DNA of 64,000 bases, taken from Rotaria sordida. Its lineage: Eukaryota > Rotifera > Eurotatoria > Philodinida > Philodinidae. The notes below the pieces were generated by a model. It worked only from the letters and a program-made list of their open reading frames with translations. It did not search any database and was not told the origin of the DNA. The position numbers were made by a program, and so were the translations under genes. This document shows positions 12,931-27,475 of the stretch, piece by piece. Within the stretch, counting starts at the first letter, position 1, and every line of letters begins with the position of its first letter. The stretch is taken from contig CAJNOL010000292.1 of the NCBI GenBank assembly GCA_905250125.1, positions 1 to 64,000 of the forward strand. The letters run 5' to 3'.

Positions 12931-13973
12931 ACTAGAGATATGTGAGATTAGGACGGAGACTATGGAAAAGAGAAGCTGCGGCGATTGGGATCAGAATTAT
13001 GAAAAAAGAGGTATTCCGACAGGAACTCAAGTTTATAGTTAAATATTCTATGGTTTTAAGCGAATTATCTCATAAATCATCAATCAGCACATACTTCAAG
13101 AGAGATGACCCAAAAAAGTGCTAGTCGTCAACTAAATAAATAAAAAAAAATGATTATCGAAGAATGTTTTTAGATATAATACGAATAAATTCAAGAATAG
13201 TATTCTCTAAACCGAAATACCGAAAACTAAAACTATTGCGACCGAGCCTACTGTAAAAGAAGTTATTGGGATCGGTGTGAAAAAAAGTCAATGGCCAATT
13301 AAAAATAATTTAATGAATGCATATTAGAATAAAATTGAATATGAGATGTTCGTTATAATTGACGATCATTCGTTTAAATAAACACATGTGTAACTTTTTG
13401 AAACGATTCTTCGTTTATTGCGGTTGTTGAAGAAATTCGTTGCACGAAATATAAAATGAGATAGATATACTGGTTTTATACTTTTGTTTTATTTTGATTA
13501 GAAAAAAATATTTCACAATTTCTCTTATTCTATCGTTATATAAACAGAAGAACAGCAAAAAAGTATTTTTCAAATTCAATTGCAAACAACATTTCAAATT
13601 CTCAAGCATTGGCATATCATCATACAAAAGTATTATACCGTTTGTTTCAACGAACAAATCTATCTAATACGTTATTTTTATTTCGAACTGATAGGCACTT
13701 ATATCTATTCAAAATAAAATCTCATCAACCATTACTTAATTGGATTCATTTCCAAATCTTTTATTTTTTTCTGTTAACAGATCAAAAGTTCTATACAATG
13801 AAAAAAAAGGCACACAAAGTATACTACTAAAGTCAAGACCATCATCTATATAACTATTTATTGATGTGAAAAGTGCTAGCTGAACTATCAAATGTTTCAA
13901 TGGCTCTCAAACATGCATATAAACTGAAAAAAAATGTTCATCGATGAATAAAACCAAAAACACGATGACATAT
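12931..13973. other. Intergenic, possible gene fragments
   Basis: Plus-strand open frames 12942-13124 and 13609-13830 read somewhat protein-like (e.g. QALAYHHTKVLYRLFQ) but show no start context, splice partners or motif. No gene is called. Confidence 0.35.
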
Positions 13974-14341
13974 TTAATTAACGCCGGTTGAAGAAGGTGA
14001 TGATTGAGATGAAGGAATAGTAGACGTTGGAGATGAAGAAAGTGCAGCAAGACGAGTACGTTCACGTTCAGCAGCTTGTTTAACATAGGAGCTATAATAA
14101 GATAAAACAAAATATATTCATATACAAAAACGACATGATTTATTAATATTATAAATACATACTAATCATTAAAAGTTGGTTGACCTTTCCATCGAGCAAT
14201 CAAATCATATTTATAATGAAGATACAAAAATGTATAGAATGTAATACCGCAAATGAGAGGGAGTTGAGGACGATTCATAAAAAACCATTCAACAAATCGA
14301 CGACCACGAAAAGCAAAAAGAGCTTCTTTGAATAAACCCAT
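13974..14341 (-). CDS. Small single-span membrane protein, third in a tight array
   Basis: Two exons, 14341-14163 and 14091-13974, with a GTATGT donor and TTATAG acceptor; 98 residues. The N-terminus MGLFKEALFAFRGRRF is basic and amphipathic. It is followed by one hydrophobic helix (about 31-47), a basic-aromatic stretch HYKYDLIARWKGQP, and a Ser/Thr/Pro-rich tail. This layout is common in small inner-mitochondrial-membrane subunits and assembly factors, but I do not recognise the family. Its ATG lies only 28 bases after the stop of the gene upstream on the same strand, too short for an ordinary promoter, so the two are probably co-transcribed. Confidence 0.72.
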
Positions 14342-14369
14342 AATTGTGATGATGGTAATTTTATGAAAA

Positions 14370-14685
14370 TTATTGTCTTTTGTCTTGTGTTTTAGTAAGT
14401 GCTTCTCGAGCACGAGCTGTACGATTCCAACCGATTATATCAGGTCTAAAATTAGAAAATAAATTTTTCTTTTTCACCTCTCTCTCTCTCTCTCTCTTTT
14501 TTTATTTACCTAATATATTCAAGTGGTACTAAGAAATAAAAATATGCAGACAATGTAGCAACAAGAATAGTAGCTGTTGTTAGTGAAATCGAACCTCCAC
14601 TAGGTGCAAATATTCGTCTCGTACGAATTTGTAATGGTTTAACACTAAACGGATCGTATCCAATTGTTGATTGTTTTGTAGTCAT
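14370..14685 (-). CDS. Small single-span membrane protein, second in a tight array
   Basis: Two exons, 14685-14510 and 14445-14370, 83 residues. The intron carries a TC microsatellite (about 14478-14498). The N-terminus is polar (MTTKQSTIGYDPFSVKPLQ) with a run of arginines (RTRR), then one hydrophobic helix (about 32-54) and a charged tail ending KTQDKRQ. The start codon directly abuts the TGA of the upstream gene (TGA at 14688-14686, ATG at 14685-14683). There is therefore no room for a separate promoter or a splice acceptor between the two frames. The family is not recognised; a mitochondrial inner-membrane role is a guess from size and topology. Confidence 0.72.
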
Positions 14686-14952
14686 TCAATCTTTCTTGTC
14701 GTTATCGACAACAGGTGGCGATAAATAAGGAATACGAAATCCTAATAAATGATGACGACGTTGAGAAGGTGCAACAAGTGCTGGACTAGAAAAATTAACA
14801 TATTTAAAAAAAAAGAAAAAGTTCATTTCATATATCTTTTTTGTAACTAACTTTTGTTGAATTGACCACCAAGATATATGAATACCAACGAGAATAGCAG
14901 TTATAGTAACAATTGGACTTAAACGAGTTTTATAAAATTTAATAAATCCCAT
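14686..14952 (-). CDS. Small single-span membrane protein, first in a tight array
   Basis: Two exons, 14952-14852 and 14785-14686, with a GTTAGT donor and TTCTAG acceptor; 66 residues. A basic start (MGFIKFYKTRLS) leads into one hydrophobic helix (about 13-31, containing VTITAILVGIHISWW). A polar tail ends VVDNDKKD. No family is recognised. The stop TGA is immediately followed by the ATG of the next gene. The intron acceptor lies inside this gene 102 bases upstream of that ATG, so trans-splicing at this acceptor could in principle produce a separate message for the second protein. Confidence 0.72.
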   Translation of the reverse strand: MGFIKFYKTRLSPIVTITAILVGIHISWWSIQQKLVTKKIYEMNFFFFFKYVNFSSPALVAPSQRRHHLLGFRIPYLSPPVVDNDKKD

Positions 14953-15136
14953 TCAATCAAAACAAAAAAAAAAAGAAATAACAAGAGGTTTATCTACAAT
15001 GTAGGAAAATATTTAGCACCAGAACCTTCCAGAATATATTTATTAGATGAAGAAGAAACAAAAAAAAAACAAAATTCAATAGATGAATATATTAATAATC
15101 ATGAGTTTATTTTAAGCCAGAAAAATTTATAATTAT

Positions 15137-15443
15137 TTATTTGCCCAATTTAAGTGGACCTTTACCAGTTGCCTTCTTCTTGGCTTCTAGAAAATAATAA
15201 AAAAAGACAATGAATAGAATAAAACAAAAAAAGATCGATATTCTTTTTCAATTACCTTCAAGTTTCTTTTGTTCTTCACGCTGTTTTTCTTTAAATGCTT
15301 TTTCATCTTCATCCAATTCCTTTTCATCTTTTTTGGGATTTTTTCTAAGAAAAAATTACATAAACTCATCTTACAAAAATCACTAATTAAAAGAAAAATC
15401 AAACATACAATGGTTTTAATTTACCACCCTGACGACCAGACAT
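15137..15443 (-). CDS. TMA7: Translation machinery-associated protein 7 (TMA7/CCDC72)
   Basis: Three exons, 15443-15409, 15344-15256 and 15186-15137, join into a 57-residue protein. It begins MSGRQGGKLKPL, continues with KNPKKDEKELDEDEKAFKEK, and ends with the family's TGKGPL motif. Order and length match the conserved eukaryotic TMA7 family (about 64 residues in human), a small, highly charged, lysine-rich protein that associates with ribosomes. It lies 184 bases upstream of the three-gene array on the same strand and about 510 bases from the divergent PP1 gene, so it could share either promoter region. Confidence 0.93.
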
Positions 15444-15951
15444 TGCTTTTACGTTTTGTTTTTTGAAAATAAATGTGATGCAAGCTAAATAAATATTAAT
15501 GATACACGAAAATTATTCAATGAGTCATAGCATACTTTTCGAAGACCAATCTATTAAAAAATTACTTAATAACCTTTTTGATTAAAATTTATTTATAAAA
15601 AAAAAATTAAAATTAGAAAAATTTTCATTTATTTAAATATTTTTATTGTGTTGAAATATTATACAACGACATCTTCATTGCCATTTTTTTTCTTTCTACT
15701 GTCTTGCCCTTCTCACTCATAACTGAAACCCTTCTATCGCTATCATCATTGCATATTTATTCTTTTTCTTTTACCAATCGAGAGCTTTTGTGAAACAAAA
15801 AAATGCCCACAAGACGTTACCATAGACGCCAATAAGAAAGAACGAGTGTGAACGACTAAGGGTAGAAGAAAAAAAAAAGCAACAAACAAATGTATGTTTG
15901 CACACATATAAATCGGTAGTTTTTCATTTTTTTTTTGTAGAGTATATAAAT
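15444..15951. promoter_or_regulatory. Divergent TMA7 / PP1 intergenic region
   Basis: About 500 bases separate two oppositely oriented housekeeping genes and must contain both promoters. A pyrimidine tract ending gtag at 15940 lies 11 bases before the PP1 ATG and could serve as a cis or spliced-leader acceptor. No definite TATA box can be assigned to either gene. Confidence 0.4.
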
Positions 15952-17925
<1,974 letters not shown>

Positions 17926-18905
17926 ACAATGATAATAAAAGAAAAAGAAAAATGTTTTGTTTTGTTTTGTTTTTTGTTTGTTTGTTTATTTGTTCCTTTT
18001 GATCGATCGTGTATATAAAAATAATATCTTTGAGCTTATTTGTGCTCGTATCCTTTCTACTTTCCTGATTCATTTTGATCATGTAATGATGTTTGATTTT
18101 TCTCTCGTACCGTAATTTAAATGACAGAGAGAAAAGACAAAATGGTGAGCAGAACATCTTCTATTTCACCTTTGGTTTTTTCTAAATTTTCAATGGTATC
18201 CTATTTGCTATTGATTGCATTATCATTGTTATGTTATTAATTTAGCTATTTCCACCTAATGTTTTTCTTTTTTTTTTTTCTAGCATAATTCTTAAAAAAG
18301 AAAGAGATTTTTCTTGACATCATTCATTCTTTATATTTCTTCTTTATTATCTCATTGAGTTTTGTGTTCTTTATTCATCACATGTGTTGTTATCACTTGC
18401 TTTCTTAAATCAATTTTTTTTTCTTTCTTCTATCGCTTATGCTTCTTGTTTTCTTTCGTTTTCTTTTTTTTTTTTTGATCTAGAAAGTCATTTCAATAAA
18501 AATAAAAACACAGAGACACTGGAAATAAAATAAAAAAACATCATATATATATATATAGCTGTTCTTTTAGTAAGATTCTCGAGATAATAGATTTTTTGTC
18601 GATTGTGTAAATAGATTAAGTCTGATGTTTTCTACTCAGAATAAGCCTGGAAAAACAAGACTATTGACAGTTATCTCCTATATTGTATAAGAAGACCTCG
18701 ATGTGTTGATGTTATTCTGCAGCATTTTTTCCGATGTAGTTGAGTGTTTATTCAAAACATCACTAGTTGTTATAATAAATATGCTCTCTCTCTCTCTCTC
18801 TCTTAATGATTATTCAAAAAATACATTTTGTCACCAACAGCGTTTAGAATTGAAAAATATGAATACTTAATGCGAAATTTTTGAAATACATCAGGTTTCT
18901 TTTAA
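17926..18905. other. PP1 3' flank, low complexity
   Basis: T-rich and AT-rich tract downstream of PP1 containing poly-T runs, a (AT)n run near 18545 and a (TC)n microsatellite near 18782-18802. It probably includes the PP1 3' UTR. No gene is seen. Confidence 0.5.
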
Positions 18906-18909
18906 TTAT

Positions 18910-21020
18910 GGAAAAATATTAATATTGATATTAAATTCTATTAAGTGCAATCTGTAAATTTTCAAAATATTGTTTTTGACTAAATATAGACGTTGATTTT
19001 AAATGTTTTATTCTTCTTGTTTACAATTCAATAGAACATTACATCCATACATAATGTATAATTCAATATGAAAAGTCAAATGTCCTCAACTGGTGCAAAA
19101 TGTATGTTTATTTGCATTCCATTTGCTTTTAATTTATTCTAATAAATACAAATAATGGTCAAAAATTCATATAATAAATATTATAAATTTATAATTATTT
19201 AATATCGATATTTGAATGTTAAACTTCGAAGGTCTTGCTCTAGTAAATCTTAATTATGGAAATATCTTTCGAAGAAGGGCTGATAATATTTGCATACGTA
19301 TATTTGAATATATATAATACTTATTCAGGTATTAATATTAAGTATGTTCAACAGTGTGTAATTGAACTGAAAAATTCATCTCTAGGAAAATATTTTTGTA
19401 ATGACTTGGATTGAGTTCATCAAGATTTCTATTGTTTTTTCTATTTGAATAGTATACCATAATATATGCTATTGGAATGTTGAATTACTTTCAATGAATC
19501 TTTGGATTTTATTGATAGTCAATGTATAAATGAAAGGATATGACATCAGTTGGAAACCAAAGAATAAAAATGAGAAAAGAAACAATTAGAAGATAAATAA
19601 CATTTATGCTTGAAAATATTTATGACAAATAATACTATGACAGTTGACCTTCAGAAGTAGTCTATAAATAGATTTATAAATGACATTAATTGATTTCTAT
19701 GACTGATCAAATTAGAAACAGTCCGAAATGTACCGATTGAGTCTTTTTTGCTTGACTTTTAATACAGAAAAAAGATTTCAGTTTAAGATTAAAGTACATA
19801 GAGTACATAATCTGTGATTATACAGAAAATAGGACAAGTAAAAATTCTTTTTTTTTCTCCTTGATGTTAATCTAATACGATACAAATGATTCTTCAAATT
19901 CATCTTATGAAAAACTAATCGATTGTTTGACAATCTATTTCAATCGTGAAAAAGCTTTTCAATGGACTTAATCATAATCATTTTCATAACAAATCTTACA
20001 AACTTCCATAACCAAATCATTTCAATTCCACTTAATAATTTTTTATAAACGAATAATCCTCTATATTTTTTTAGCTATATATTGTATGAACAACATAAAT
20101 AGAATAAAATTCATCTATTTAGTCAACTGATGTACTTTTATTAAGTTTTTATTATGAACATATATGCTGCTTTTAACAGCATCTAGCAAAAAGATCACCT
20201 ACACGACAATGAACATGATATATACATTTTCATTTGCTTGTTTTCATAAAATAAAACATTAAAAAAAAAAGTATTCTACATGTTTCGATTACACGAAAGC
20301 AGATAAACGAAATATACTGAAATCTATTAGATATTATTTAAAGAAATAAAAACTATCTATTTATCATCTGAAATATGCGAAATAAATCTATATAAATGAA
20401 TCAAGTCATTGAATGCAATTTTGTTTTTTGTTGTAGAACTAAAAAAATTCTTTAGACAAGCAAGAATCCTTATTTACAAATAAATTTAATAAATCATATA
20501 AAAACTTCCATTTGAATAACAGAATAGAAACTACAACGAATAGGACATGTTGAAAGAAGAATATTATGGATAGAAAGAATCTGATAATATCAAGAAAAAC
20601 GATAGTCTTAGACAAAGATCTAACCAATAATCAAATAGATCGCTCTGTGAAATTGAATTATAGCCGAAACTATAAACAAACATCATTGTGGCATTTAAAC
20701 AGTGTTAAATATTATGTCCAAATGATGGGAAAAAAAAAGTCAGAACTGATTGACTAAAGTAATCAACAAGAACAACTAATATAAAGATTATTCTAATGAT
20801 AAGTATAAATCAAAAAACATTGATAAATATTTTATATATATATATATATGTTTAAATTTATTGAAAAGAAAAAATCAAAATTTTAATAATTCTTTTCGTA
20901 TTCTATAACATGACAATTAATCAAATATGTTACATTTAATCTATGCAATGAGAAAAAACAAAGCCAACAAATAAATTTTATACAAAAATATTCATATATA
21001 TAGAAGAAATAAACCTACAA
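18910..21020. repeat. Dispersed ~2 kb repeat, copy 1
   Basis: This segment is clearly similar to 25560-27475 over its whole length. Shared blocks include 'tttgcattccatttgctttt' (near 19110 and 25750), the ttaaacttcgaa block, and the block around 'gataagtataaatcaaaaaa' (near 20799 and 27251). Identity is high in blocks and interrupted by indels. Open frames in it (e.g. 20566-20757) are also partly kept in copy 2 but have no known motif. It may be a non-autonomous mobile element or a local duplication. Confidence 0.75.
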
Positions 21021-21029
21021 CAGACTTCA

Positions 21030-21550
21030 AGTTGGTTCTTGATGAATGTATAGAAAAATATAGGATAAATTCTTTTTAGAAAAAAACAGTTTTTAAAAGA
21101 TTTTAGTAAAATTTCATATAAATACAAGCTCAAATTGATTAAAAACGAAGGACAAAACTTTCTTCATCAGAAAAGTTAACACTTAGTGATAGCTTCTTAC
21201 TAGTACGTGTATGACAACAACTATAAAACAACTACAAAATAAAAAACTCAACAAAGAAGAAGAAAAATAGTTGTTTATTGTTTTCGTGTCCGACTTGGAT
21301 TATTTGGTTTTTTTTTTTTATTATTATGTGCACGTGAGTGCAGGCACGTTGACGGGATTTTCGGCTGGGGAAATCAAATTGTTTTTTCATGTAGCTTTGC
21401 TTAGACTTTTGTTCATGTACGATAGATATGGCACTAGTTTGTTTTTTTTTGTAATATTTGATAACTATTCTATACAGTGAAAAACAAAAAGAAGAATATG
21501 TATAATTAAACAAAAACTTAATTGCCTATATCTGTAAAAGTTAACTGAAA
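21030..21550. other. Low-complexity spacer
   Basis: Poly-A/poly-T runs on both strands and short shadow frames around 21232-21513. No gene is recognised. Confidence 0.4.
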
Positions 21551-21553
21551 TTA

Positions 21554-22250
21554 TATTTTGGCAAATTCATTATTGATATCTTCGATATCTAGTTGTTGAA
21601 TAATGTTCTTATGAATATTGATCGTAGCCAAATGATTAAGTCTTTCAGCACCTATCCTGTTACGTAAATAAGTTTTAATTAACTTCATGACAGAAAATGA
21701 ACATTCAGTAGTTGCTATCGACATCGGTATTTGATCTTTGACTTTGACTGAGAATAATAACTGATACATTAGGTTGCTTAAATAACAGAACCTTGATGAT
21801 ATTCACATCTATCATGATTCGATAAATAGTCAATAACATCTTTTGACAATCCTAATGATCTATTAATAAATAGACAGAGACCCTGGATTCTTCTTTTCCT
21901 TGAAAATAAAACCCAATATTGGCAATAAATTCCTTGATCTATTTCTGACTATGCTAGCCATAGGTGTTGACAGATTAACCAAAGTTTTTCATATTGTTCA
22001 ACTTTTGGTAAAAGTATAATTTGGTAGTGAAATCTATGATTTCGTTAACAATCGATTTAATAATGAAAAATCTTTCGTAATTAGTTGATTTGACACATAT
22101 AATTCAATATCATCATCTTTGACACATGTATTAATAATGACAGTAGAATTTTGATTAACAAATAATGAAAAAATAGCAATTGGAAATTCTTTGTTATTAT
22201 CGATTTTGGAACTCGTTGTTGTTATTGTAATTATAGAAATTGTTTGCTGT
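21554..22250 (-). pseudogene. hAT-superfamily transposase C-terminal remnant
   Basis: On the minus strand, the frame ending near 21554 has the pattern of the hAT dimerisation region: VKDQIPMSIATTECSFSVMK, followed by LIKTYLRNRIGAERLNHLA. This is the ERxFS..K.IK...R..M...RL..L signature of hAT and zinc-finger MYM-type host proteins. Upstream (towards 22250), coding-like stretches such as KDVIDYLSNHDRCEYHQ appear, but with stops and frame changes. The N-terminal BED finger and catalytic residues are absent here. It is a dead partial element. Confidence 0.7.
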
Positions 22251-23660
22251 TGATTATTGTAACAGATTTTTATCTACATATTCCTCAGATCTCTTGTTCG
22301 ATACGAAATATAAATTAACAACTTTCTGTTTTCCATTCATTATTTTTGATAAATGCTTTGTTGAAAAAAATACTACGTTGATACTATTTTATATAAAGCA
22401 TAAAGTACAAGAAATACTTGTGGTTTTATACGTCATAAATGTATTTGACATTTATTATAACAAACGAAGTGTCGACATAAGTACAAACAGTGTAAATTGA
22501 TTGTACAACTTTATCTTGAGAAAGGACCTGTCGACCCTCTCCCCTCTGTGAACGTTTCAATGTGAAGCTTTTCCCCATCCACACCCTATTCATGTTCACT
22601 TTTCGTCCGAAATTTTGAAACACTTTGTATTTTGATGTATCTTGTGTTCTTCTTTTTTTGGTCCAATACATTCAGATCAATAACTTCTATTCCTTCATTT
22701 AATATAGAATTGATCACAATTTCAAAGACACTAAATGAACTTTTTACTAGATTTTTTTATTTTATAATGATTTGATTGAGTTTATTTATGATTAGCCAAC
22801 AGAGTTACTTATCTTTAGTCGATGATTTATATTCATGCAAAATTCAAAAGATGAAGTACTTTATCTTACAAAATAAATAGATATATCGAAATAGTATATT
22901 GTACGAAGAATTCAAGAGATAACAAATTGAAAGAGAAAATTTTTCTTTTAAATATGATGTACTAATAGTTGTGGTTATCATATTTTAATCAATGAGAGAA
23001 ATATTGAAATAAAATTGATTTGTGATTTGTCTTCGTTTACTTGTTAAAATCTTCATTAATCTCTTTTTCTTTGATTATATTCACTGTTCACCTATTTGAA
23101 AAGTAGTATTTATTTTTTATTATAAATATAAATTTCAAAAGAACTATATTTTGAATGTAACACCGTTCTTTTAAATTGTCAAAGAAAGTTATCTCATGAA
23201 AATAGATGAATTTTTTATTTCAGAATATTTGAAAAAAATATTTGTACTCAATAGAAAAGAAATATTGATATTGTATCGAATCTGATCAAATTGATCACAT
23301 TACGGAAATGCTTTTCTTTCTAAACAATAGAACTGCTTTGTTAATGTTCTGTTTCTCTTAGATGAAAAAAGACTAGAAAATATATCAATAATTTCATTTC
23401 TAATTATAATATCTTTTCTTTTATTCACTTTTCTTGCATCACATATCGAAATACTGTTTTAAACTGCATGAATTTATTTCAGAACAGAATCGAATTGTGT
23501 CCATCTTTGCAACGAGTTTACATATGTTCACTACTTGCTTTTCATTTTCATCGAAATTACTTTATTTTCTCAAGTCTTTGCCGAAGATGACTGATTTTTC
23601 TTTTTGTCAAACAGAATCTGCAGAAAGTGTCGAAGTATATGAGTAAAAATTTGACTCTTC
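22251..23660. other. Intergenic, no gene recognised
   Basis: AT-rich sequence with short frames on both strands (22240-22500, 23434-23646) lacking motifs. Probably old mobile-element flanks. Confidence 0.4.
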
Positions 23661-23664
23661 CTCG

Positions 23665-24612
23665 CCCAGTGGACAGACGGTAGAAGCTAAACAAAAAGAG
23701 TTTTCTATGTTTTTGAACAAAGCTTTTTTAACAGAAAGTAAATATTCGAAAAATTAGAGATCAAGCAAAATAATCTAGTCGCTTGGCTGTGCACTATGTC
23801 TTGTCTCTACTGATGTAACAGGCACCGTGACAAAGATACACCACAGATGGTAAACGATACCTCGATAACACCTTTCTTTAGTCGTCACTTTGGTAAATAT
23901 CTTATTATAACTGCTTCCTCCTAATGAAACAACATAATGACCATACTCGCGAGACAGAGATCTGTTGCAGGATTAGTATGAGATACGGCTGAATTTAAGA
24001 TAGCTGTTCTTTGTCTTTCTTTTCAACTCACCATAAGATATTACGATTACCATCTGTTATGACCGTACACATTAACAGTAGGTGGTAATTCATAAACCAA
24101 AACAACTTAATGAATTCTCTCTCTTACAATAATAACAGCTTCGTCGTGCTGAGATTGTGATGACAGTTTTTTTTACATTTGTACATATTTTGATTATATG
24201 CTTTGACGTATGTTAAATACAATAATAGTAACGAGAAGACATATAGTTTATATTCTAAATACCATAAAATACTTCTTTCTTTTCTAAATCTTTATTCATT
24301 TGATCTTATTGATAATAATATGAACATGTATGTGTGAAACAATTGAAAAAATATATCGAAAACAATTTGTTTTTTGTTTCTTCAGTAGAAATTTTGTTGT
24401 GCCATTATTCTCCATAATTTGAAAGTAGATTTTTTTACTTAATTATCAAATAAAACGCAGGAAGAAAACAAACTACAATTTGCAATGTTGTTGTACGGTT
24501 CGTTAGATTTCTAATAGATGTCTCTTCGAGATAATCAGTGTCCTATATAGTAATAGAAAATCCTATATCAATGGTGCTTTTAAATTCCTATATTCTTGTC
24601 GAGTAACACTAT
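23665..24612. repeat. Dispersed repeat B, copy 1
   Basis: Matches 38330-39035 in the same order and orientation. Shared blocks are 'aacaaagcttttttaa' (near 23717 and 38399), the gtaggtggtaattcataaa / gtagatggtagttcataaa block, and 'agatgtctcttc' followed by similar sequence. The copies are diverged with several indels. No coding capacity was recognised. Copy 1 runs directly into the interrupted copy of the 2 kb repeat. Confidence 0.65.
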
Positions 24613-24614
24613 GG

Positions 24615-27475
24615 AGCCTGACTAATATTAATATTAAACTCTATTAGCAATGGCCTGCTTAGGTCTAACCAAAAGTTCTGTTAACACTGCTGACTATTTT
24701 ATAGACCAGTTAACATTTAAGAGTATATTGCATGGATAGATAGTCGAATGTCTTATCTATAATAATATATATAATAAATTTATGTTGAGTTTAGTTCTAA
24801 TATTTTTTCAAATGAAATCTAATTCTAACAGAAAAAAGTTTTTTTGAAAAATGGATAATGAATTCGATCGATGTAAAGACAATTCACAAACAAGTTATAA
24901 CAGTATTCAAACCTAACGAGCCATCATATCAAATAGTTACAAGATGGACAATGTGTTTTTCATGGAGGATGACTCTCGATCTGGTTATCCAGTTTCCGAG
25001 CTGACAAATGTAAATATTGAACTGATACAATAGGTTATCAACAATGATTCACAGTCAACCTATGATGACACCCTTTTTTATATTCTTGCATCAAATGATC
25101 CTGTTCTTATACGTACATAGTATAGATATAGGCAAGACTATAGGCCACAAGTATTATATTAAAAATTGCCTCAAGCCTGTTGACAATGAAATATGGAAAC
25201 AGAGAAAGTCATCAAGTGCAAAACGTATAAAATTACTTCATGATCATGCTCGATGTCATAGTCATCCAGATGTTACTAATTATTGAACACAAGGTGTTGA
25301 TTTAATATCCCATTCACTGTTTTCATAAGACCTTTCATCATGTGATTTTTGACTCAATAATTATATCAAGCATAATATAACTGATCATTAAAAAAAAATG
25401 AAAACTTATTGAATCATGCATATTTCAAGACAGTTAAAACAATTTCAGAAGGAGAATTTAAAAAGAAAACATTTGACAAATTGTTATAGAGAATGGAACT
25501 TTGTATAAATAATTATGACAACTATTTTAAACATTTAATAAAATAAAATTTTTATTTCATGTTATTAAAACTTTTAGTTAACCGTAAGTATAAGTTTTCA
25601 AAACATTGTTTTCGACTACATATAAGCATATATTTTTATGTTTTTGTTCTTCTTATTTATAATTCAATCAAACACTACACTCATATATAATATATAATTC
25701 AATATGACAAGTCAAATGTACTTAACTGCTGTAAAAATATATGTTTATTTGCATTCCATTTGCTTTTAGTTTACTCTAATAAATGCAAATAGTTGTCAAA
25801 AACTATTATAATAAAAATTTTAAATTTACAATTATTTAATATCGATTGTGGAATGTTAAACTTCGAATATTTTACTCTAGTAAATCTTAACAGTGTAAGT
25901 TTCTTTCTAAAAAAAGACTAATAATAATGTTTACGTAGGTACATTCAAATTTATAGAAAAATTATTCAGGTGTTAACATCAAGAATGTTTAACAGAGTGC
26001 ATTGAACTGAAAAATTAGTCTTCCGGAAAATATTTTTGTATTGCATTGCATTGATGTCGGCAAGATTTCTATTGTGTTTTCTATCCCGATAGTACTCTAT
26101 AAATCTTTTATATGAAAATTTTAATGTAGAACTACTACTAATCAATCTTTGAATTTATTGATTATCAATATACAAATTGAAGGATATGATGCAAATTAGA
26201 CGACATAAGGGTATAAAAAATCATACAATAAAAATGACAGAAAACAATTAGAAGATAAGTAACGTTGATGTCTAAAAATATTTATAACAAAATAAGCGTA
26301 TGACAGTTGACCTTCAGAATTAATCTATAAGTAGATTTACAAATGATATTAATCAATTTTTTTTTATGACTAGTCGAATTCAGAGAAAATTGTTAGTTTA
26401 AGATTAAAGTATACAGAATACAATATCCAACATTATATAAGAAATATGGCAAGTAAAAAATGTGTTTTTTTTCCGAGTTGATAGTCTAATGAGACACAAA
26501 TGGTTCTTGTCTCAATAGAGAAAAAGTTTTCATAGCAAATGTTACCAGCTTCCATAACCAAATCTTTAGTCAATCAGTGTATTTTTTGTTAAATTTCCAT
26601 TGTAAACTTATATGTTGATTTTCACAGTACCTTGCAAAGACATCACCTAGACGATATGAAACATGATATATACATTTTCATTCGTTCTTTTTTATAAAAT
26701 AAAACGTTCGAAAGAAGAAAAAAAGTATTCTAGATGTTTTCATCATATGAAAAAAGGCAAACAAAATATACTTGAATCTATTAGATAATTTAAAGAAATA
26801 TACACCATCTATCTATCATCTGAAGTGTATTAAATACATCTATACAAATGAATCAAATCATAGAAAGCAATTTATTTTTTTTTTGCAGAACCAAGAAAAT
26901 TCTCTAGGCAAGCAAGAACCATTATTCAGGAATAAATTTAATAAATCATATAAAGCTTTCGTTCGAATAACAGAATAGAAACTACAACAAGTAGGGCATG
27001 TTGAAAGAAGAATATTATGAATAGAGAGAATCTGATAATGTCAAGAAAAACGATAGTCTTAGACAAAGATCTAACTAATAATCAAATAGACCGTTCTATG
27101 AAATTGAGTTATAGCCGAGAATATAAACAAACATTATCATGACATTTAAAAATAGTGTTAAATATTATTTCCAAATGATGATAAAGAAAGAAGTCAGGAC
27201 TAATTGACTAAGTAATCAACAAGGACAACTAATATAAAAATTATTCTAATGATAAGTATAAATCAAAAAACATTGATAAATATTTTATATATATATATTT
27301 TTAAATTCATTGAAATGAAAAATCAAAATTTTAATAATTCTTTTCGTATTCTATAACATGACAATTAATCAAATATGTTACGTTTAATCTATATGATTAG
27401 AAAAAAAAAAAAAGAAAACCAACAAACAAATTTTTTACAAAAATACTCATATACATAGGAGAAGTGAAAAGAAAT
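24615..27475. repeat. Dispersed ~2 kb repeat, copy 2, interrupted
   Basis: Second copy of the 18.9-21.0 kb repeat. The main body is 25560-27475. A short left piece (around 24625, 'taatattaatattaaactct', resembling 18920) is separated from it by the dead mariner element, suggesting the mariner inserted into this copy after duplication. The left-end assignment is tentative. Confidence 0.6.
24840..25545 (+). pseudogene. Mariner-type (Tc1/mariner) transposase remnant
   Basis: Read in pieces on the plus strand: DDSRSGYPVSELTNVNIELI (the mariner D-RSGRP linker and helix), then LLHDHARCHSHPDV (the catalytic LxHDNARPH block with Asn changed to His). Next come remains of the HPPYSPDL-PCDFWL block, with two stops, around 25310-25365. 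The end reads RMELCINNYDNYFKH-like in a further frame, the usual mariner terminus. Multiple stops and frameshifts make it inactive. The longest open piece is 25044-25286. Terminal inverted repeats were not confidently found. Confidence 0.75.

Noticed and set aside
15001..15130. Plus-strand coding-like stretch (YLLDEEETKKKQNSIDEYIN) between TMA7 and the small-gene array
   Set aside because: No start, no splice partner and it lies in the probable 3' UTR of TMA7; likely chance or an old scrap.
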